From contig CM077676.1 in assembly GCA_039707655.1 (NCBI GenBank), positions 186,740,936 through 186,804,935 of the forward strand: a DNA stretch of 64,000 nucleotides, in the 5' to 3' direction. The first letter of the stretch is position 1, and each line of letters begins with the position of its first letter. Below the pieces are notes generated by a model. The model had not been told where the DNA came from and did no database searches. It saw only the letters and a list, made by a program, of their open reading frames with translations. Both the position numbers and the translations under genes were made by a program. Below, piece by piece: positions 11,391 through 23,590 of the stretch. The stretch comes from Elymus sibiricus (Eukaryota > Streptophyta > Magnoliopsida > Poales > Poaceae).

Positions 11391-12986
11391 TGGTTTTGGA
11401 CATATTTGGGTAGAGAGAGTGGTTGAGGGTTTAGGAGTACTGTCACTAAGCACTTGAGCAAAAAGACCATTAAGTAACACCTCATCCCCTTTTAATAGTA
11501 TTGGCTTCCTATGGACTCAATGTGATCTTGGATCACTAAACCAAAAATGTAGAGTCTTGATCTTTTGCCAATCCTTGTCCTTAGCATTTTGAGGGGTCCA
11601 CATCTCCAGTCCATGCCATGCCAATCATTGAACATCCTGAAATCTTTCACTTGAATGGACATTAGTTCAATGAGATATATGTTGTTATGAATTACCAAAA
11701 ACACCAAGGGAGCAAATGTGCTTTCAGCACCAGGGCGCGCCAGGGGGGCCCGGCGCGCCATGGAGCCTCGTGAGGCCCTCGTAGGTCAGTTGGTGCCCTT
11801 CTTCGGCCACAAGGAAGCTAATATCCAGAAAAAAAATCATGTTAAAATTTCAGCGCAATCGGAGTTACGGATCTCCGGGAATTTAAGAAACGGTGAAAGG
11901 CCAGAAAACTGGGACACGAAACAAAAGAGAACATAGAGAGAGAGATCCAATCTAGGAGGGGCTCCTGCCCCTCCGCCGCCATGGCAGCCATGGGCCAGAG
12001 GGGAAACTCTCCTCCCATCTAGGGGGGAGGCCAAGGAAGAAGAAGAAGGAGGGGGGCTCTCTCCCCCTCTCTCCCGGTGGCGTCGGAACGCCGCCGGGGC
12101 AATCATCGTGACGGCGATCTACACCAACAACTTCGCCGCCGTCAACACCAACTCTCTCCCCCTCTATGCAGCGGTGTAACACCACTTCTCCCCGTTGTAA
12201 TCTCTACTTAAAATGGTACTTAATGCTACATATTATTATCCAATGATTTGTGGCCATCCTATGATGTTTGAGTAGAGTCGTTTTGTCCTATGGGTTGATT
12301 GATGATCGTGATTGGTTTGAGTTGTATGTTTTATTTTTGTGCTGTCCTATGGTGCCCTCCATGTCCCGCAAGCGTGAGGTATTCCCGCTGTAGGGTTTGC
12401 AATACGTTCATAATTCTCTTATGGTGGGCGGCTAGAGTGACAGAAGCTTACGCCCGAGTAAGGGGGTTGTTGCGTATGGGAGTAAAGAGGACTTGATACT
12501 TAATGCTATGGTTGGGTTTTACCTTAATGATCTTTGGTAGTTGCGGATGCTTGCTAGAGTTCCAATCATAAGTGCATATGATCCAAGTACGGAAAGTATG
12601 TTAGCCCATGCCTCTCCCTCATATAAAATTGCAACAATGATTACCGGTCTAGTTATCGATTGCATATGGACAAATCATTCTCTTGTGTTACAAAAACTTT
12701 CTACTAAACAACTAACTTTTATTATCTTGCAAATTACTCCTAGTTTTATTCTCGCAAAGTACTTCTACTTTTATTCTTGCAAACTTATCCTATAACACCT
12801 ACAAAGTAGTTTTATTCTTGTTCTAGGTAAAGCAAACGTCAAGTGCGCGTAGAGTTGTATCGGTGGTCGATAGAACTTGAAGGGAATATTAATTCTACCT
12901 TTAGCTCCTTGTTGGGTTCGACACTCTTATTTATCGAAAAAGCTACAATTGATCCCCTATACTTGTGGGTTATCAAGACCTTTTTC

Positions 12987-13004
12987 TGGCGCCGTTGCTG
13001 GGGA
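12987..13004 (+). other. Primer binding site (tRNA-Asp type)
   Basis: TGGCGCCGTTGCTGGGGA lies 11 bp inside the 5' LTR. It is complementary to the 3' end of plant tRNA-Asp including CCA, with a single C-to-T difference. Confidence 0.85.
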
Positions 13005-13105
13005 GCAATAGCGTGGGGTTGATATTCTCGTGTGTGCTTATTTGCTTTATCACTAAGTAGATTTTATTTTCTGTTCTAAGTTGTTCTCTATCTTTAGTTA
13101 TAGAT

Positions 13106-14269
13106 ATGGAACACGAAACACCAAAAAAATTAGTTATACTTGCTACTCATGGAGATGGGGAACCTCCTAAAACCCTCGATGCTCATTATGTGGAAAACAT
13201 TAAATACTACTTTGATAATCCTGATAAAACTCCATTCAACTTGATAATGGGAGTTACTTTGGATCAACGGGAATACTTTAGGGATTATCGCTTGTCTCAA
13301 AAAGGGAAACTCTTATGGGATCAAATTTATTATTTGCATTGGTATGCTCGGAATTTATGCTTAAGATATGATTATACTTGTTGCTCTAGGATGAAGGCTC
13401 CACACCTTCCCTTTTCATGTGAATTTAATGATAATGAAACCTTGGCTTCTTATGCTAATGGTATATATGATTACTATGATGTGGAACAAATAGAAGACTT
13501 TGTTGCTTTTAAGGGTGCTTATGAAATTGAATCTTTGTTTGAAAAGTATGAAAATTATGATGATGCTGTTTACCAATCTGAAAATTTTGCTATACTTAAA
13601 TATTGCTATGAGAATTATGAATACAATGCCTATATTGATCAGTTTATTGAGAAAGTCTCCGCTGTCCAAGAAGAGACTAATATTTTGCAGGCTCCTATGG
13701 AAGAAGAAAATGATGACACTGTGAGCTCATTAGATGAAAAAGATGAGGAGGAGAGCGAAGAACAAAAGGAGGAAGAGTGGATTGATCACCAGTGCCCACC
13801 TTCTGATGAGAGTAACTCTTTATCTCATACATTGTTTAATTTCCCTTCGTGCTTACCGAAGGATGAATGCTATTGCTATGATCCCTTGGATTCGTTTGAA
13901 ATATCCCTTTTTGATGAAATTGATGCTTGCTATGCTTGTGGCCATGATGCCAATATGAATGATGCTTATGGAGATGAACTTGCTATAATTCCTTATGTTA
14001 AGAATGAAATTGTTGCTATTGCACCCACACATGATAGTCCTATTATCTTTTTGAATTCTCCCAACTACACTATATCGGAGAAGTTTGCTCTTATTAAGGA
14101 TTATATTGATGGGTTGCGTTTTACCATTGCACATGATGTTTTTGATGAATATAATATGCATGTGCTTGCTGCTCCTAATTGCAATTATTATGAGAGAGGA
14201 ACTACATCTCCGCCTCTCTATGTTTCCAATACGATAAAATTGCAAGAAACTGTTTATACTATGCATTGA
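13106..14269 (+). CDS. Orphan 387-aa acidic ORF of the Athila-like element
   Basis: This uninterrupted frame starts about 100 bp downstream of the primer site, in the position where gag normally sits. The start MEHETPKK follows a leader with no earlier in-frame ATG. The protein is tyrosine-rich in its first half (many Y/N/D residues). It has a strongly acidic stretch near residues 200-228 and scattered cysteines (for example CYACGHD), but no CCHC knuckle, DSGA protease motif or YxDD motif. I recognise no domain and assign no function. It is the only ORF of its element. It is intact although the element has lost or never had pol, and although every gag and pol frame visible in the window is broken. 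It may encode a structural or helper protein used with enzymes supplied by a related autonomous element. That is inference. Confidence 0.7.
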   Translation: MEHETPKKLVILATHGDGEPPKTLDAHYVENIKYYFDNPDKTPFNLIMGVTLDQREYFRDYRLSQKGKLLWDQIYYLHWYARNLCLRYDYTCCSRMKAPHLPFSCEFNDNETLASYANGIYDYYDVEQIEDFVAFKGAYEIESLFEKYENYDDAVYQSENFAILKYCYENYEYNAYIDQFIEKVSAVQEETNILQAPMEEENDDTVSSLDEKDEEESEEQKEEEWIDHQCPPSDESNSLSHTLFNFPSCLPKDECYCYDPLDSFEISLFDEIDACYACGHDANMNDAYGDELAIIPYVKNEIVAIAPTHDSPIIFLNSPNYTISEKFALIKDYIDGLRFTIAHDVFDEYNMHVLAAPNCNYYERGTTSPPLYVSNTIKLQETVYTMH

Positions 14270-15248
14270 CCTTTACTTGATGTGCATGAATTGTTCTTTT
14301 ATGACATGCCGATGCATAGGAAGAGAGTTAGACTTCATCATTGCATGATATATGTTGCTTTGTGCTCACTACTAAATTACAAATCATTGTTAATTAAAAT
14401 TGGCTTTGATATACCTTGGGATCCGGGTGGATCGGTTACATGACCACTTTATGCCTAGCTTAATGGCTTTAAAGAAAGCGCTGCCAGGGAGACAACCCGG
14501 AAGTTTTAGAGAGTCATTTATTTCTGTAGAGTGCTTTTATAAAGTTTAAAAACAAAAAAATATAGAGGGGAACCTAAAACTTTTCAAAAAGGAAAGTGAA
14601 AGTAAGAAAGACGAGCACCGTTGAAGTGGGGGAGCTCCTTGAACTTTGTTCATGCCCATGGAAACTTTGCAAATCTTGAATTACAGAAACTTTTCAACAA
14701 AAATAATTATCCCCTTGTACAAATCCATTGTATTATAAAAATAATGTGCCAAGGTTTACCTTTAGGATGTTTAAATTGCTTGTTTGGTATGTGCGGTGCA
14801 AAAACAGAAACTTTTGTTGTAGTGCGTGAATTTAAATTTTTTACTGGAACGTGAAAAAATTCTGAAATTTTTACACAGTACTGATATGCAAATTTTTTAT
14901 TTGTTCCTAATTTTTCAGAATTTTTAGAGTTACAGAATTATGGTCAATGTTCAGATTACTACAGACTGTTCTGTTTTTGACAGATTCTGTTTTTGATGCA
15001 TTGTTTTGCTTGTTTTGATGAAACTATGGATTGTATCGGAAGGTATAAGCCATGGAGAAGTTAGAATACAGTAGGTATAATGCAAAAATAAAATATGAAT
15101 GGGTTTGCAACAGTACTTAAAGTAGTGATTTGCTTTATTATACTAACGGATCTCACGAAGGTTTTGTTAAGTTTTGTGTGGATGAAGTGTTCAAAGATCG
15201 AGGAGGTATTGATATGAGAAGAATGAGGAGAGGCAAGAGCTCAAGCTT
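14270..15248 (+). other. Non-coding interior of the Athila-like element, left part
   Basis: This is an AT-rich stretch between the orphan ORF and the AGCTT insertion site of the solo LTR. No ORF or motif is supported. Confidence 0.6.
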
Positions 15249-16767
15249 TGTGGCGCCCCGCCTGAATACCACTATAGCCAGACGGTCGCCGTGCACACCA
15301 GCCCAGGAAATCACACTGGCATGCGCACTTACAACAAGTATCATGAACACAAGCTTTTCTATTAATTGATATATAAGTCTTACATGGTAGTTTACAAGGG
15401 TGATGGCAGCGGAAAAGCTCTATCTAAGGCTGCATGGTCCTGGTGCGGCTCCAATCCATAGGGATCTGACTGGGTTACTCTTCTAGCCCACGAACACTCC
15501 GGCTCCTCGCTAGCGGTCGTCGAATCCTTAGGTGAACCTGGCCACATTGAAGGCCGCTGAGTACTTTTGAATGTACTCGCAAGCAAACCAAACCAACATA
15601 TACACCAAGCAAATCATTCCATGGCATTCAAGCATGCACTTGTTATTAGAACAACATTAACTATCATAGCATAACATAATTACCTAGCAAGATTAATTAT
15701 CATGTCATAACAGGATTATCTAGCATGATAACTATCAAAGTAACTGCAAAGATACATCATATTAAGTAGTTAATCCATATTCCGAATAATCTTAGGATCC
15801 AAATCCGGTCCAAACTTTGCGGTCCTCCGACCACTCATCTCATAGCCATCCCATGGCCAGCATTTCATATCCCTAACATCAACTGATGTCCATGCATCTG
15901 CTCTGCAAGTCTGACAAACCTTACCATTCTCTGGTTCAACCTTAGCAATAACATTATATAGTTTGTTCCTCCAGACTCGACACGGACCAAATAGGGGCCT
16001 ACACGAACTGTCCATGACCGAGGACGCGGCTATTCGAATAGATTTACACTCTGCAGAGGTTGCGCACTTTACCCACACCATGGAGCCACCGGCCTCGTAC
16101 TTAGTACATGTTCCCATTCGGGTGGACCGGTGCTGCTCCAACGAAACTGGCCTAACCCGTGACTCTTCCACCGTACCACCGACAATCATACCCTCCCAGG
16201 GTCATGTCCTGGGTGGCCCCTGTGTCACCCCGTGACACCTGTCACCGTCGTGGCCAAACTAAACTGTCCCAAATGGGGATGCCGGCAAAAACTCAACTGG
16301 GCTCACCAGGTTATCGTCGCCTACCGGGCCAGGGTAGCACGCACGCATAACCTTCCCTCTTTGGTGGTACCGGTAAAAGAGCACGAGGTTAGACCAAGTC
16401 AAGGCCGTCCCATACCGGCAAATGTGGCTGCACGAATAAGTCCGGATAGGTGGCACTATGACTCGATCCAGCCGACGGAGGAGGTTGTCATTATTAAGTC
16501 ACATTCTTTAACATTGCAGTAACAACAATAATGCATGATGAAAACATAACAGCCTATTTCCATATTATTACATGCGATTCACTAGTGCAATAACATCATG
16601 AGCATTAACAAGTAATGTAAATAGCAAGTTCAACCTAGCAGGAGTTTAATTACTTTACAAGTCTTAGCTGTAAGTGACAACCATCTGAACCCTTGTATGA
16701 AACCGGCAAATAAACTAGTAGCCACCAGAACGGTCTTTACAACTCAGATCTGGGACGTTACTCGAAT

Positions 16768-17015
16768 AACTCAAAACCAGCTCAAGACGGCTGAAAAGCA
16801 GCTCAGAGCATGAGACGGTGTTGATAAAAAGAGTGTAGCGGTTCCCTAAGACGGCCGAAGAACAGCTCAGAGCATAGGATCACCGCTACGGAAAGAAATT
16901 CAACAGCTGCCCGAGACGGCCGAAAAGCAGCTCAGAACACGGGCCAGTTGTTGAAAAGAGAAATATAAAGTCGGCATCCACCCCGGACGGCCGAAAGCAG
17001 CTCAAAACACAGGCG
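16768..17015. repeat. Tandem repeat of about 65 bp, four degenerate copies
   Basis: Each copy carries GACGGCCGAAAAGCAGCTCA (or a close variant) followed by GAGCA or AACAC. Copies are centred near 16795, 16860, 16925 and 16995. It lies inside the left part of the solo LTR. Confidence 0.7.
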
Positions 17016-17178
17016 TGGTGCCGTCATAAAGAAAGGCAAGCAAGGGTTCATCAGCATCACATACAGCTCACCACTACGCACACGAGCATAAGCATATTAA
17101 TTTAAACACGCAAGAATAACACAGAGCAATGCTTTAGGGCATATATCAGATAGTTGGCTTGCCTGGGGGTGAAGGAAT

Positions 17179-20100
17179 TGTGGCACCCCGGCTCAGAGAA
17201 CCGGTTTACCAGTGTTTCCAGCCCAGAGATCATGTCTTCTGGAAACACACAACAACTTGGAGCAGAACAGAACTGAACTTTATTAAATATCTCGAGTACA
17301 AGCTCAAAATTTACATCGATAGCGAGGCCGGAAGCACTGCAGGTGCTGAGAACAATATCTATATTATTTATGGAACATAGCAGGGCCTCGATACTACTGG
17401 GTAGACTACGGCGTAGCGGAACGTAGCGCGGGAAACTCCATCCACAGGGACACTGCTGTGGACACGGCCTAGCTAGCATAGCACGAACCTTCGGGACCTC
17501 CGTCCTCGGCTTCTCCTGCATCTGACATGATACGCCAGGTGAGTACTTGGAATGTACTCGCAAGCTCATGGCAACCAAAACAGTGCAGCAAACAATAGCA
17601 TGGCAATTAACAGGTTAATCAGATTAAGTTGCTCACTTACTGGTACCCAGTACCAACTTACTCTCATCTGGGTTGTCCCACAACCCTCGGAATGCTCACC
17701 ATCCACAGAGCACTTCCGAACATAAGACAAGTTCTTCCATCATTATTATCATTATGGTTGACCATCCTAGAGAGGCCTAAACGGACTGTCCAATACCGTG
17801 GACGCGGCTATTCGAATAGGTTTTTACACTCTGCAGAGGTTGCGCACTTTACCCACACCATGGAGTACCTGGCCTCGTGATCCCATTCGGGTGGACCGGT
17901 GGTACTCCAACGAAACCTGCCTGACCCGTGACCCCTCTATCGTACCACCGACAATCATACCCTCCCAGGGTCATGTCCTGGGTGGCCCCTGTGTCACCCC
18001 GTGACACCTGCCACCGTCGTGGCCATTAACTGTCCCAAACGGGGATGCTGGCAAAATAACTCAACTGGGCTCACAGGATTATGGTCGTCTACCTGATCAG
18101 GGCAGCACGCACGCATAACCCTCCCTAGTTTGGTGGTACCGATAAAAGAGCACAAAGCCAGACCAAGTTAAGGCCGTCCCATACCGGCAAATGTGGCTGC
18201 ACGGAAAAGTCCGGGTAGGTGGCTCTTGATCAACCAACTAAATTTAATATAGCCAAGCATTTAACCTGTATGGATATTTAATTGCAAGTAAATTATCATG
18301 GCAGTAGCTAGGCATTTAAATAAATTACTATGGATTATCACATATAGAATAATGCATGAAATTCAATTAAATAACCAACACTATTGAAATGCTTCATGCA
18401 ATGGATGAAATGGCTTGCCTTGCTCTGTTGGGTTGTCCACAAACTCCTGGGCTTCAAATCCAAAAGTATTTCCCTCTAGAAATATTTTTAAAGTGCAATA
18501 GAAAATGTCACATGCTACTGTTTTGAGCACCAGAAATTCTGTGAACATGGGAAAAATACCAAATTTGGCCAGAAAATAGAGGAGCTCAAGACAAACCAGA
18601 TGCAAAAAGAATCAATTGATTTGGACTTATGGTTTAAAAGTTACGAACGGTCAAAGTGCTGGTCAAAATCTGGAATTAAACAGAAAATAGAAAATCTCTC
18701 AGGGGGCCACGTCGAAGGCGTAAAGTGGAGGGGCGCCTCCACTTACCGCTTCGGCGTGTCGCTGACTGGCGGGCCCCAGCCGTCAAATTTGAACGGGAAG
18801 CAGGGAAACAGAGAGGAAGCGGAGCTCCGGCGACGCTCGCCGGTGACACAGACGGCGGTGAGGTCCGGTGAGTAGCGGAATGGAACGAGCGCTTAGAGAC
18901 GGTCACGCACGTACCAGTGGCTTCGCGAGAGATGGCCGGACGGCGTCGTCCCCTTCCTCTCCGGCGGCGGCGGCGCTCAGGTGTCGTCGGAGACGGCGAC
19001 TCCGGCAGCGATTCGACCGGGCAAGGGCTTGGGCGTGACCAGGAGGACGAGCTGAGCTCGATGGAGGAGTCAGCGGAGCTCGGGGAGGAGTGAATCGGTG
19101 GGGAGGCAGTGCTAGAGTGGCGGCGGATCTCCGGCGAGGTTCGAGGCCAGAGGGCCTCTCGGCCGTGGCTCGCTGCTCGGGAGGACGAATGGGAGGAGGA
19201 GGAGTGGATTGAGGAGCTCGGGAGAGGCCGGGGAGGGGTATTTATAGGAGAAGGCGAGCTCGGGCGAGCTCTCTGGAATGGCCGGGACTCAGGCCACGTC
19301 GCCGGCGCGGGGACTCCTTGCTGGCTTGGCCGGGCATGGGCGACGAGACGGGAGAGGGCAGGGAGAGTTAAGGCGCGGCGGCAGCTAGCGGGAGGAAGAC
19401 GACGCGCCGCGCGCCACAGTGCAGCCACGGGCGGCACAGTGGCCGGGTGCCGTGGCGGCTGTCGAGGGCGATTCCGTCAAGGAGAAGGATCGGGAGAGGG
19501 CTACGTGGACGGCAGCGGCTATGTCGGCACCTCAGGACACGAAATGGCAGCGAGAGGTCACTGGAATGACCTCGGCCGTCGCCCGCGAGGTGCAGAGCAC
19601 GCGTACTGGCATGCCAGTACCGTGCTCACCACGGGAGGTGCTGTCTCGAGGCCGTCCAAGTCCATCTCACCGTGTCTAGGGCCTTCTCCTTTGATCATCT
19701 AGTGCCTCTGTATGCTTGGTTTGGCTAGGTTCACTCTGCTGTGAAGTGTAGCTTCAGCTACAGTTCCTGACAGCAATCTTGAGAGAGATCTAGAGAAGAC
19801 ATGAGCTGGGGATGGAGCCAAAGGAGATGTCTGGGGTGATCTATGTTGGAAGGACTCCAATCTGACCAAGTTTGAAAGGATTTGATCAAGATTTGGATAT
19901 AGTTCATGTACAAGTGCTGTATTGAACCAGAAACAGAGATGAGCTTGATGCACTCAACTGGTTGATCTCCTGGGGCTGAAAATTGGTGTTGCAGGGTTAT
20001 TTGGTGAGGAGAAGATGCCATAAAAATTTCAGCTCAATTGGAAACCTCTAGTTGGTACTTCCTTCACAGAGGTTCCAACTGAACAGAAACTTGGCAGAAT

Positions 20101-20621
20101 ATTGGTGATGAAAATTTGTACTGGACCAAATGATATTTTTGGATATTGTGGAAAGATAGGTTCCCTAATATCTCAGGGAATTTTCTTGGAATTAATTGAG
20201 TAGGGAAAATATGAGGGCCTTCACAAATGACCAGTACTGTGCAGAGAGCAAATGGAGTTTTCTGGAATAAACTTTGTACTGGACCATGAGATGTTTTTGA
20301 AGATTGTAGGAGTAGATGATGACAATAAGGTCTGGGATTAATTTGGGATTTTTCTGATCAACAGAACTATAGGTTGTTGTGTAACCCATAGTGATGACAG
20401 ATTTTCCCAAAGGAAGAAAATGGATATTTGGGAGAGATAAAGAATTGGAAATTGTTCCAGATGGTGAGTGACAGGATTTTGGCAAGATGGTGAGGGCTTT
20501 GGATCACTGAGAGGAATTCATAAGTCCAAAGTCAACTGAAAAGGTTCAAAATCCAGCCAGATTGCAAATAAAGCCAGAAAGATTTCGAAAAGAAAAAGTT
20601 GCCAAAAACCAGGGTGTCACA
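17179..20621 (-). repeat. 3' LTR of the Tekay-like element
   Basis: 3443 bp, the same length as the 5' LTR and co-linear with it. The TATA box equivalent is at 19246-19239. Confidence 0.9.
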
Positions 20622-20866
20622 AACCTACCCCCCTTAGAATGAATCTCGTCCTCGAGATTCGGTTGCTCAGGAAACAAGTGTGGATATGCAGATCTCAGAA
20701 AATCCTCTCTTTCCCAGGTAGCCTCTTCCTCAGTATGGTGATCCCACAACACCTTGTAAAACTTAATTGTCTTACTCCTGGTAGTCCTTTCCATCTCATC
20801 CAATATTCTGACAGGTCTTTCCTCGTATGCCAGATCTTTGGTCAATTCCAGCTCACTCATATCTGC
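20546..20866 (-). pseudogene. Chromodomain tail of the Tekay-like pol, separated by a stop
   Basis: This is the same frame as pol beyond the TAG. The segment after an ATG at 20860 reads ERPVRILDEMERTTRSK, then KVLWDHHTEEEATWE, then EDFLRSAYPHLF, the typical form of a plant chromodomain at an integrase C-terminus. Such domains are thought to guide integration to particular chromatin. The last codons run into the 3' LTR. Confidence 0.75.
20622..20635 (-). other. Polypurine tract of the Tekay-like element
   Basis: In sense AAGGGGGGTAGGTT stands directly before the 3' LTR start TGTGACACCC. Confidence 0.8.
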
Positions 20867-23590
20867 CTACTTGATCGGAGGTGCAATGCACTTTCTCAAC
20901 TGTGATATGTGAAAGACATCGTGAACGTCTGCCAACTCTGGTGGTAACTCTAGCTGATATGCCACTCTGCCTCTTCTAGCCATGACTGGAAAGGATCCGA
21001 TATATCTTGGTGCAAGTTTTCCTCGGGTGTGAAACCTTTTTATTCCCTTCATGGGGGTAACTCGGAGATAGGCATATTCTCCTGGTTCAAAAGTTACTTC
21101 CCGATGCTTTGGGTCATAGTAACTCTTTTGACGGGACTTGGCTGCTCGTAGACATTCCTGAATATCCTTGACTTGTTTCTCAGCCTCGAGCATCAAATCC
21201 GTGCCGAAGATACGGCTGTCTCCTGTCTGAGACCAATTTAAAGGAGTGCGGCATTTCCGTCCGTACAAAGCCTCGAATGGTGACATTTTGAGACTTGACT
21301 GATAACTGTTATTGTAGGAGAATTCTGCATAAGGTAGGCTATCCTCCCATTTGGGTCCATGGGCGAGAGCACAGGACCGAAGCATATCTTCCACTATCTG
21401 ATTCACATGTTCTGTTTGCCCATCTGTCTGTGGACGATATGCCGTACTATGTTTTAGCACAGTTCCCAGGGCTTGATGCAGTCGTAGCCAAAATGCGGAG
21501 GTAAACAGGGAGCCTCTATCTGATGTGATAGACTTGGGTACTCCATGAAGGCTGACTATCCGGGACATATAGAGCTGTGCGAGCTGATTCGCGTTGAAAG
21601 TGGTCTTTACCGGAAGGAAGTGAGCCACTTTCGTAAGTATATCCACGATGACCCAGATAGCATCATGGCCTCTTGTGGACTTGGGTAGTCCGACAATGAA
21701 GTCCATGCATATGTCATCCCATTTCCACTGGGGAACTGGTAAAGGTTGTAGTTGCCCAGCGGGTTTCTGATGTTCAGCCTTGACTCTGTTGCAGATGTCA
21801 CAGCATGCGACATAGTATGCTATGTCTCTTCTCATTCCTGGCCACCAAAAGGTTTCTTGCAAGTCCTGGTACATTTTTGTTCCTCCCGGATGGATAGAAT
21901 ATGCAGATTCATGTGCCTCTCTGAGTATTCGCTGTCTCGGGCTGTCTTGATCAGGCACGCATATTCGGTTCTCAAACCATACAGTGTCCTGATCATCAAT
22001 TCGGAAGGACTGAGCCTTTCCTAGCGGAATGAGCTCTCTGATCTCTTGTATTTCTTGGTCTGATCTCTGAGCCGCTTTAATTTCTTCCATAAGTGTCGGA
22101 GTAATTTCCAGTGTATCTGGGCTGGTTGGGCCGCATAACACCATATTCAACTTGGCAAATTCCTCTCGCAGCCTCGGATGCATTCCCTCCATGAGTGCAT
22201 TCAGGGTACCTTGTTTTCTGCTGAGGGCATCGGCGACCACATTGGCTTTTCCCGGATGATAATTAATCCCAAGGTCATAATCCTTGACCAATTGAAGCCA
22301 TCTTCTCTGCCTGAGGTTGAGATCAGGCTGAGTGAAAATATACTTGAGACTCTTGTGGTCTGTGTATATCTCACATCGCTGCCCAATGAGATAATGCCTC
22401 CAAATCTTCAATGCATGAATCATAGCTGCCAGTTCCAAATCATGAGTGGGATAGTTCTCTTCATGAGGTCGTAGCTGTCTGGATGCATAGGCTACAACCT
22501 TTCCCTCTTGCATTAACACGCAGCCGATTCCACGCCTGGAAGCATCACAATATATGTCAAAGCTTTTGTGAATGTCTGGAAGAACTAAGACAGGGGCGGT
22601 GGTTAGCCTCGTCTTTAGCTCCATAAAGCTGCTGTCACATTCTTCCGTCCAGGCAAATTTGTGGTTCTTCTTCAGCAATTCTGTCAGTGGCTTGGCTATT
22701 TTTGAGAAGCCTTCGATGAAGCGACGGTAGTAGCCTGCCAATCCCAGAAAGCTACGGACTTCTGTTACCGTGGCTGGGGTCTTCCAGTTTAATACCGCGG
22801 TCACTTTGCTGGGGTCGACAGCCACACCTTGTTCTGACAGAATATGTCCCAGAAAGCCCACCTCTCTTAGCCAAAATTCGCATTTACTGAATTTGGCACA
22901 CAAGCGATGGGTCCTTAGTCTTTCCAGGATAGTACGGAGATGTTGCGTATGCTCCTCTTCATCTTTGGAGTAGATGAGAATATCATCGATGAATACTACC
23001 ACAAATTTGTCCAGAAAGTCCATGAAGACTTTATTCATCATGCTCATGAAGTATGCCGAAGCATTTGTCAGCCCAAATGACATCACTATAAATTCATACA
23101 GACCATATCTGGTGGTAAAGGCTGTCTTGGGGATATCCTCTTTTCTGATCTTTAGCTGGTGATACCCCGTTCGGATGTCAATCTTGGAGAATACCCGGGC
23201 TCCGTTCAACTGGTCGAACAAGTCATCAATGCGAGGGAGCGGATATTTATTTTTGATGGTGACCTCATTCAGCTGGCGATAGTCCACGCACATTCGTAGG
23301 CTGCCATCTTTTTTCTTGACAAACAGCACGGGTGATCCCCACGGTGAAGTGCTTGGACGAATATACCCTTTTTGCAATAATTCATCCAACTGTTTCTTCA
23401 ATTCCACCAGCTCTGGGGAAGGCATGCGGTAGTACTTCTTGTATATTGGAGTAGTTCCGGGAACAACCTCAATAGCAAACTCTAGTTCCCGATCAGGTGG
23501 CATTCCCGGTATCTCTTCTGGGAATATGTCCGGAAATTCACTGACTACCGGAATCAGACTTATGTCTGCAGCTGTGGCTTTGAATGCCAT
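20867..23590 (-). pseudogene. pol: Pol of the Tekay-like element: reverse transcriptase, RNase H, integrase
   Basis: This 907-codon frame copies RNA to DNA and integrates it. Reverse transcriptase spans about residues 45-225, with the active-site variant FIDD ([12 protein letters not shown]). RNase H follows (DIYCDAS..., [26 protein letters not shown]). The integrase has the HHCC finger (HPGGTK..., CDICNRVK) and DDE core ([24 protein letters not shown]). It ends with a GPY/F-like region before a TAG at 20869-20867. The remainder of the protein (chromodomain) continues in the same frame after that stop. All catalytic residues I can check are present, so loss is due to the upstream shift and the terminal stop. 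Confidence 0.88.

Larger units (their letters stand above)
1998..11726 (-). mobile_element. Non-autonomous Copia element, SIRE/Maximus-like, with an accessory gene in place of pol
   Basis: It has two 1575-1576 bp LTRs (TG...CA) and a perfect GCACC duplication at 1993-1997 and 11727-11731. Sense strand is minus. The order from right to left is 5' LTR, tRNA-Met-type primer site, long gag with CCHC knuckle and coiled coil, an internal promoter-like region, a 690-codon accessory ORF, polypurine tract, 3' LTR. The polypurine tract AAAAAGGGGGAGA and the long gag point to the SIRE/Maximus lineage. No protease, integrase, reverse transcriptase or RNase H frame exists between gag and the accessory ORF. 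The element therefore must have used enzymes supplied in trans. Confidence 0.85.
10152..11726 (-). repeat. 5' LTR of the SIRE-like element
   Basis: In element sense it starts TGAAAGCACATTTGC at 11726 and ends ATCCTACA at 10152. It contains the palindrome array (about 10990-11390) directly upstream of a TATATATA box (10946-10953). Confidence 0.88.
1724..12975 (+). repeat. 5' LTR of the Athila-like element, interrupted 1998-11731
   Basis: The LTR sequence is 1724-1997 plus 11732-12975 (1518 bp). It matches the 3' LTR at 34613-36133 (1521 bp) base by base around the break. The break is flanked by GCACC at 1993-1997 and 11727-11731. Many of the differences between the two LTRs are transitions at CG sites, for example TGATACG versus TGATACA at the start. 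Confidence 0.85.

Noticed and set aside
12987..13004. tRNA gene fragment
   Set aside because: Only the 18-base primer-site complement of tRNA-Asp is present, at the expected place inside the LTR.
18676..19437. 253-codon ORF in the Tekay LTR, also at 27822-28583
   Set aside because: Present in both LTR copies only because they are duplicates; spans the TATA box, is Pro/Arg/Ser-rich and has open frames on the other strand too.
22974..23162. Short plus-strand ORFs opposite the reverse transcriptase
   Set aside because: Shadows of the conserved pol frame on the other strand.
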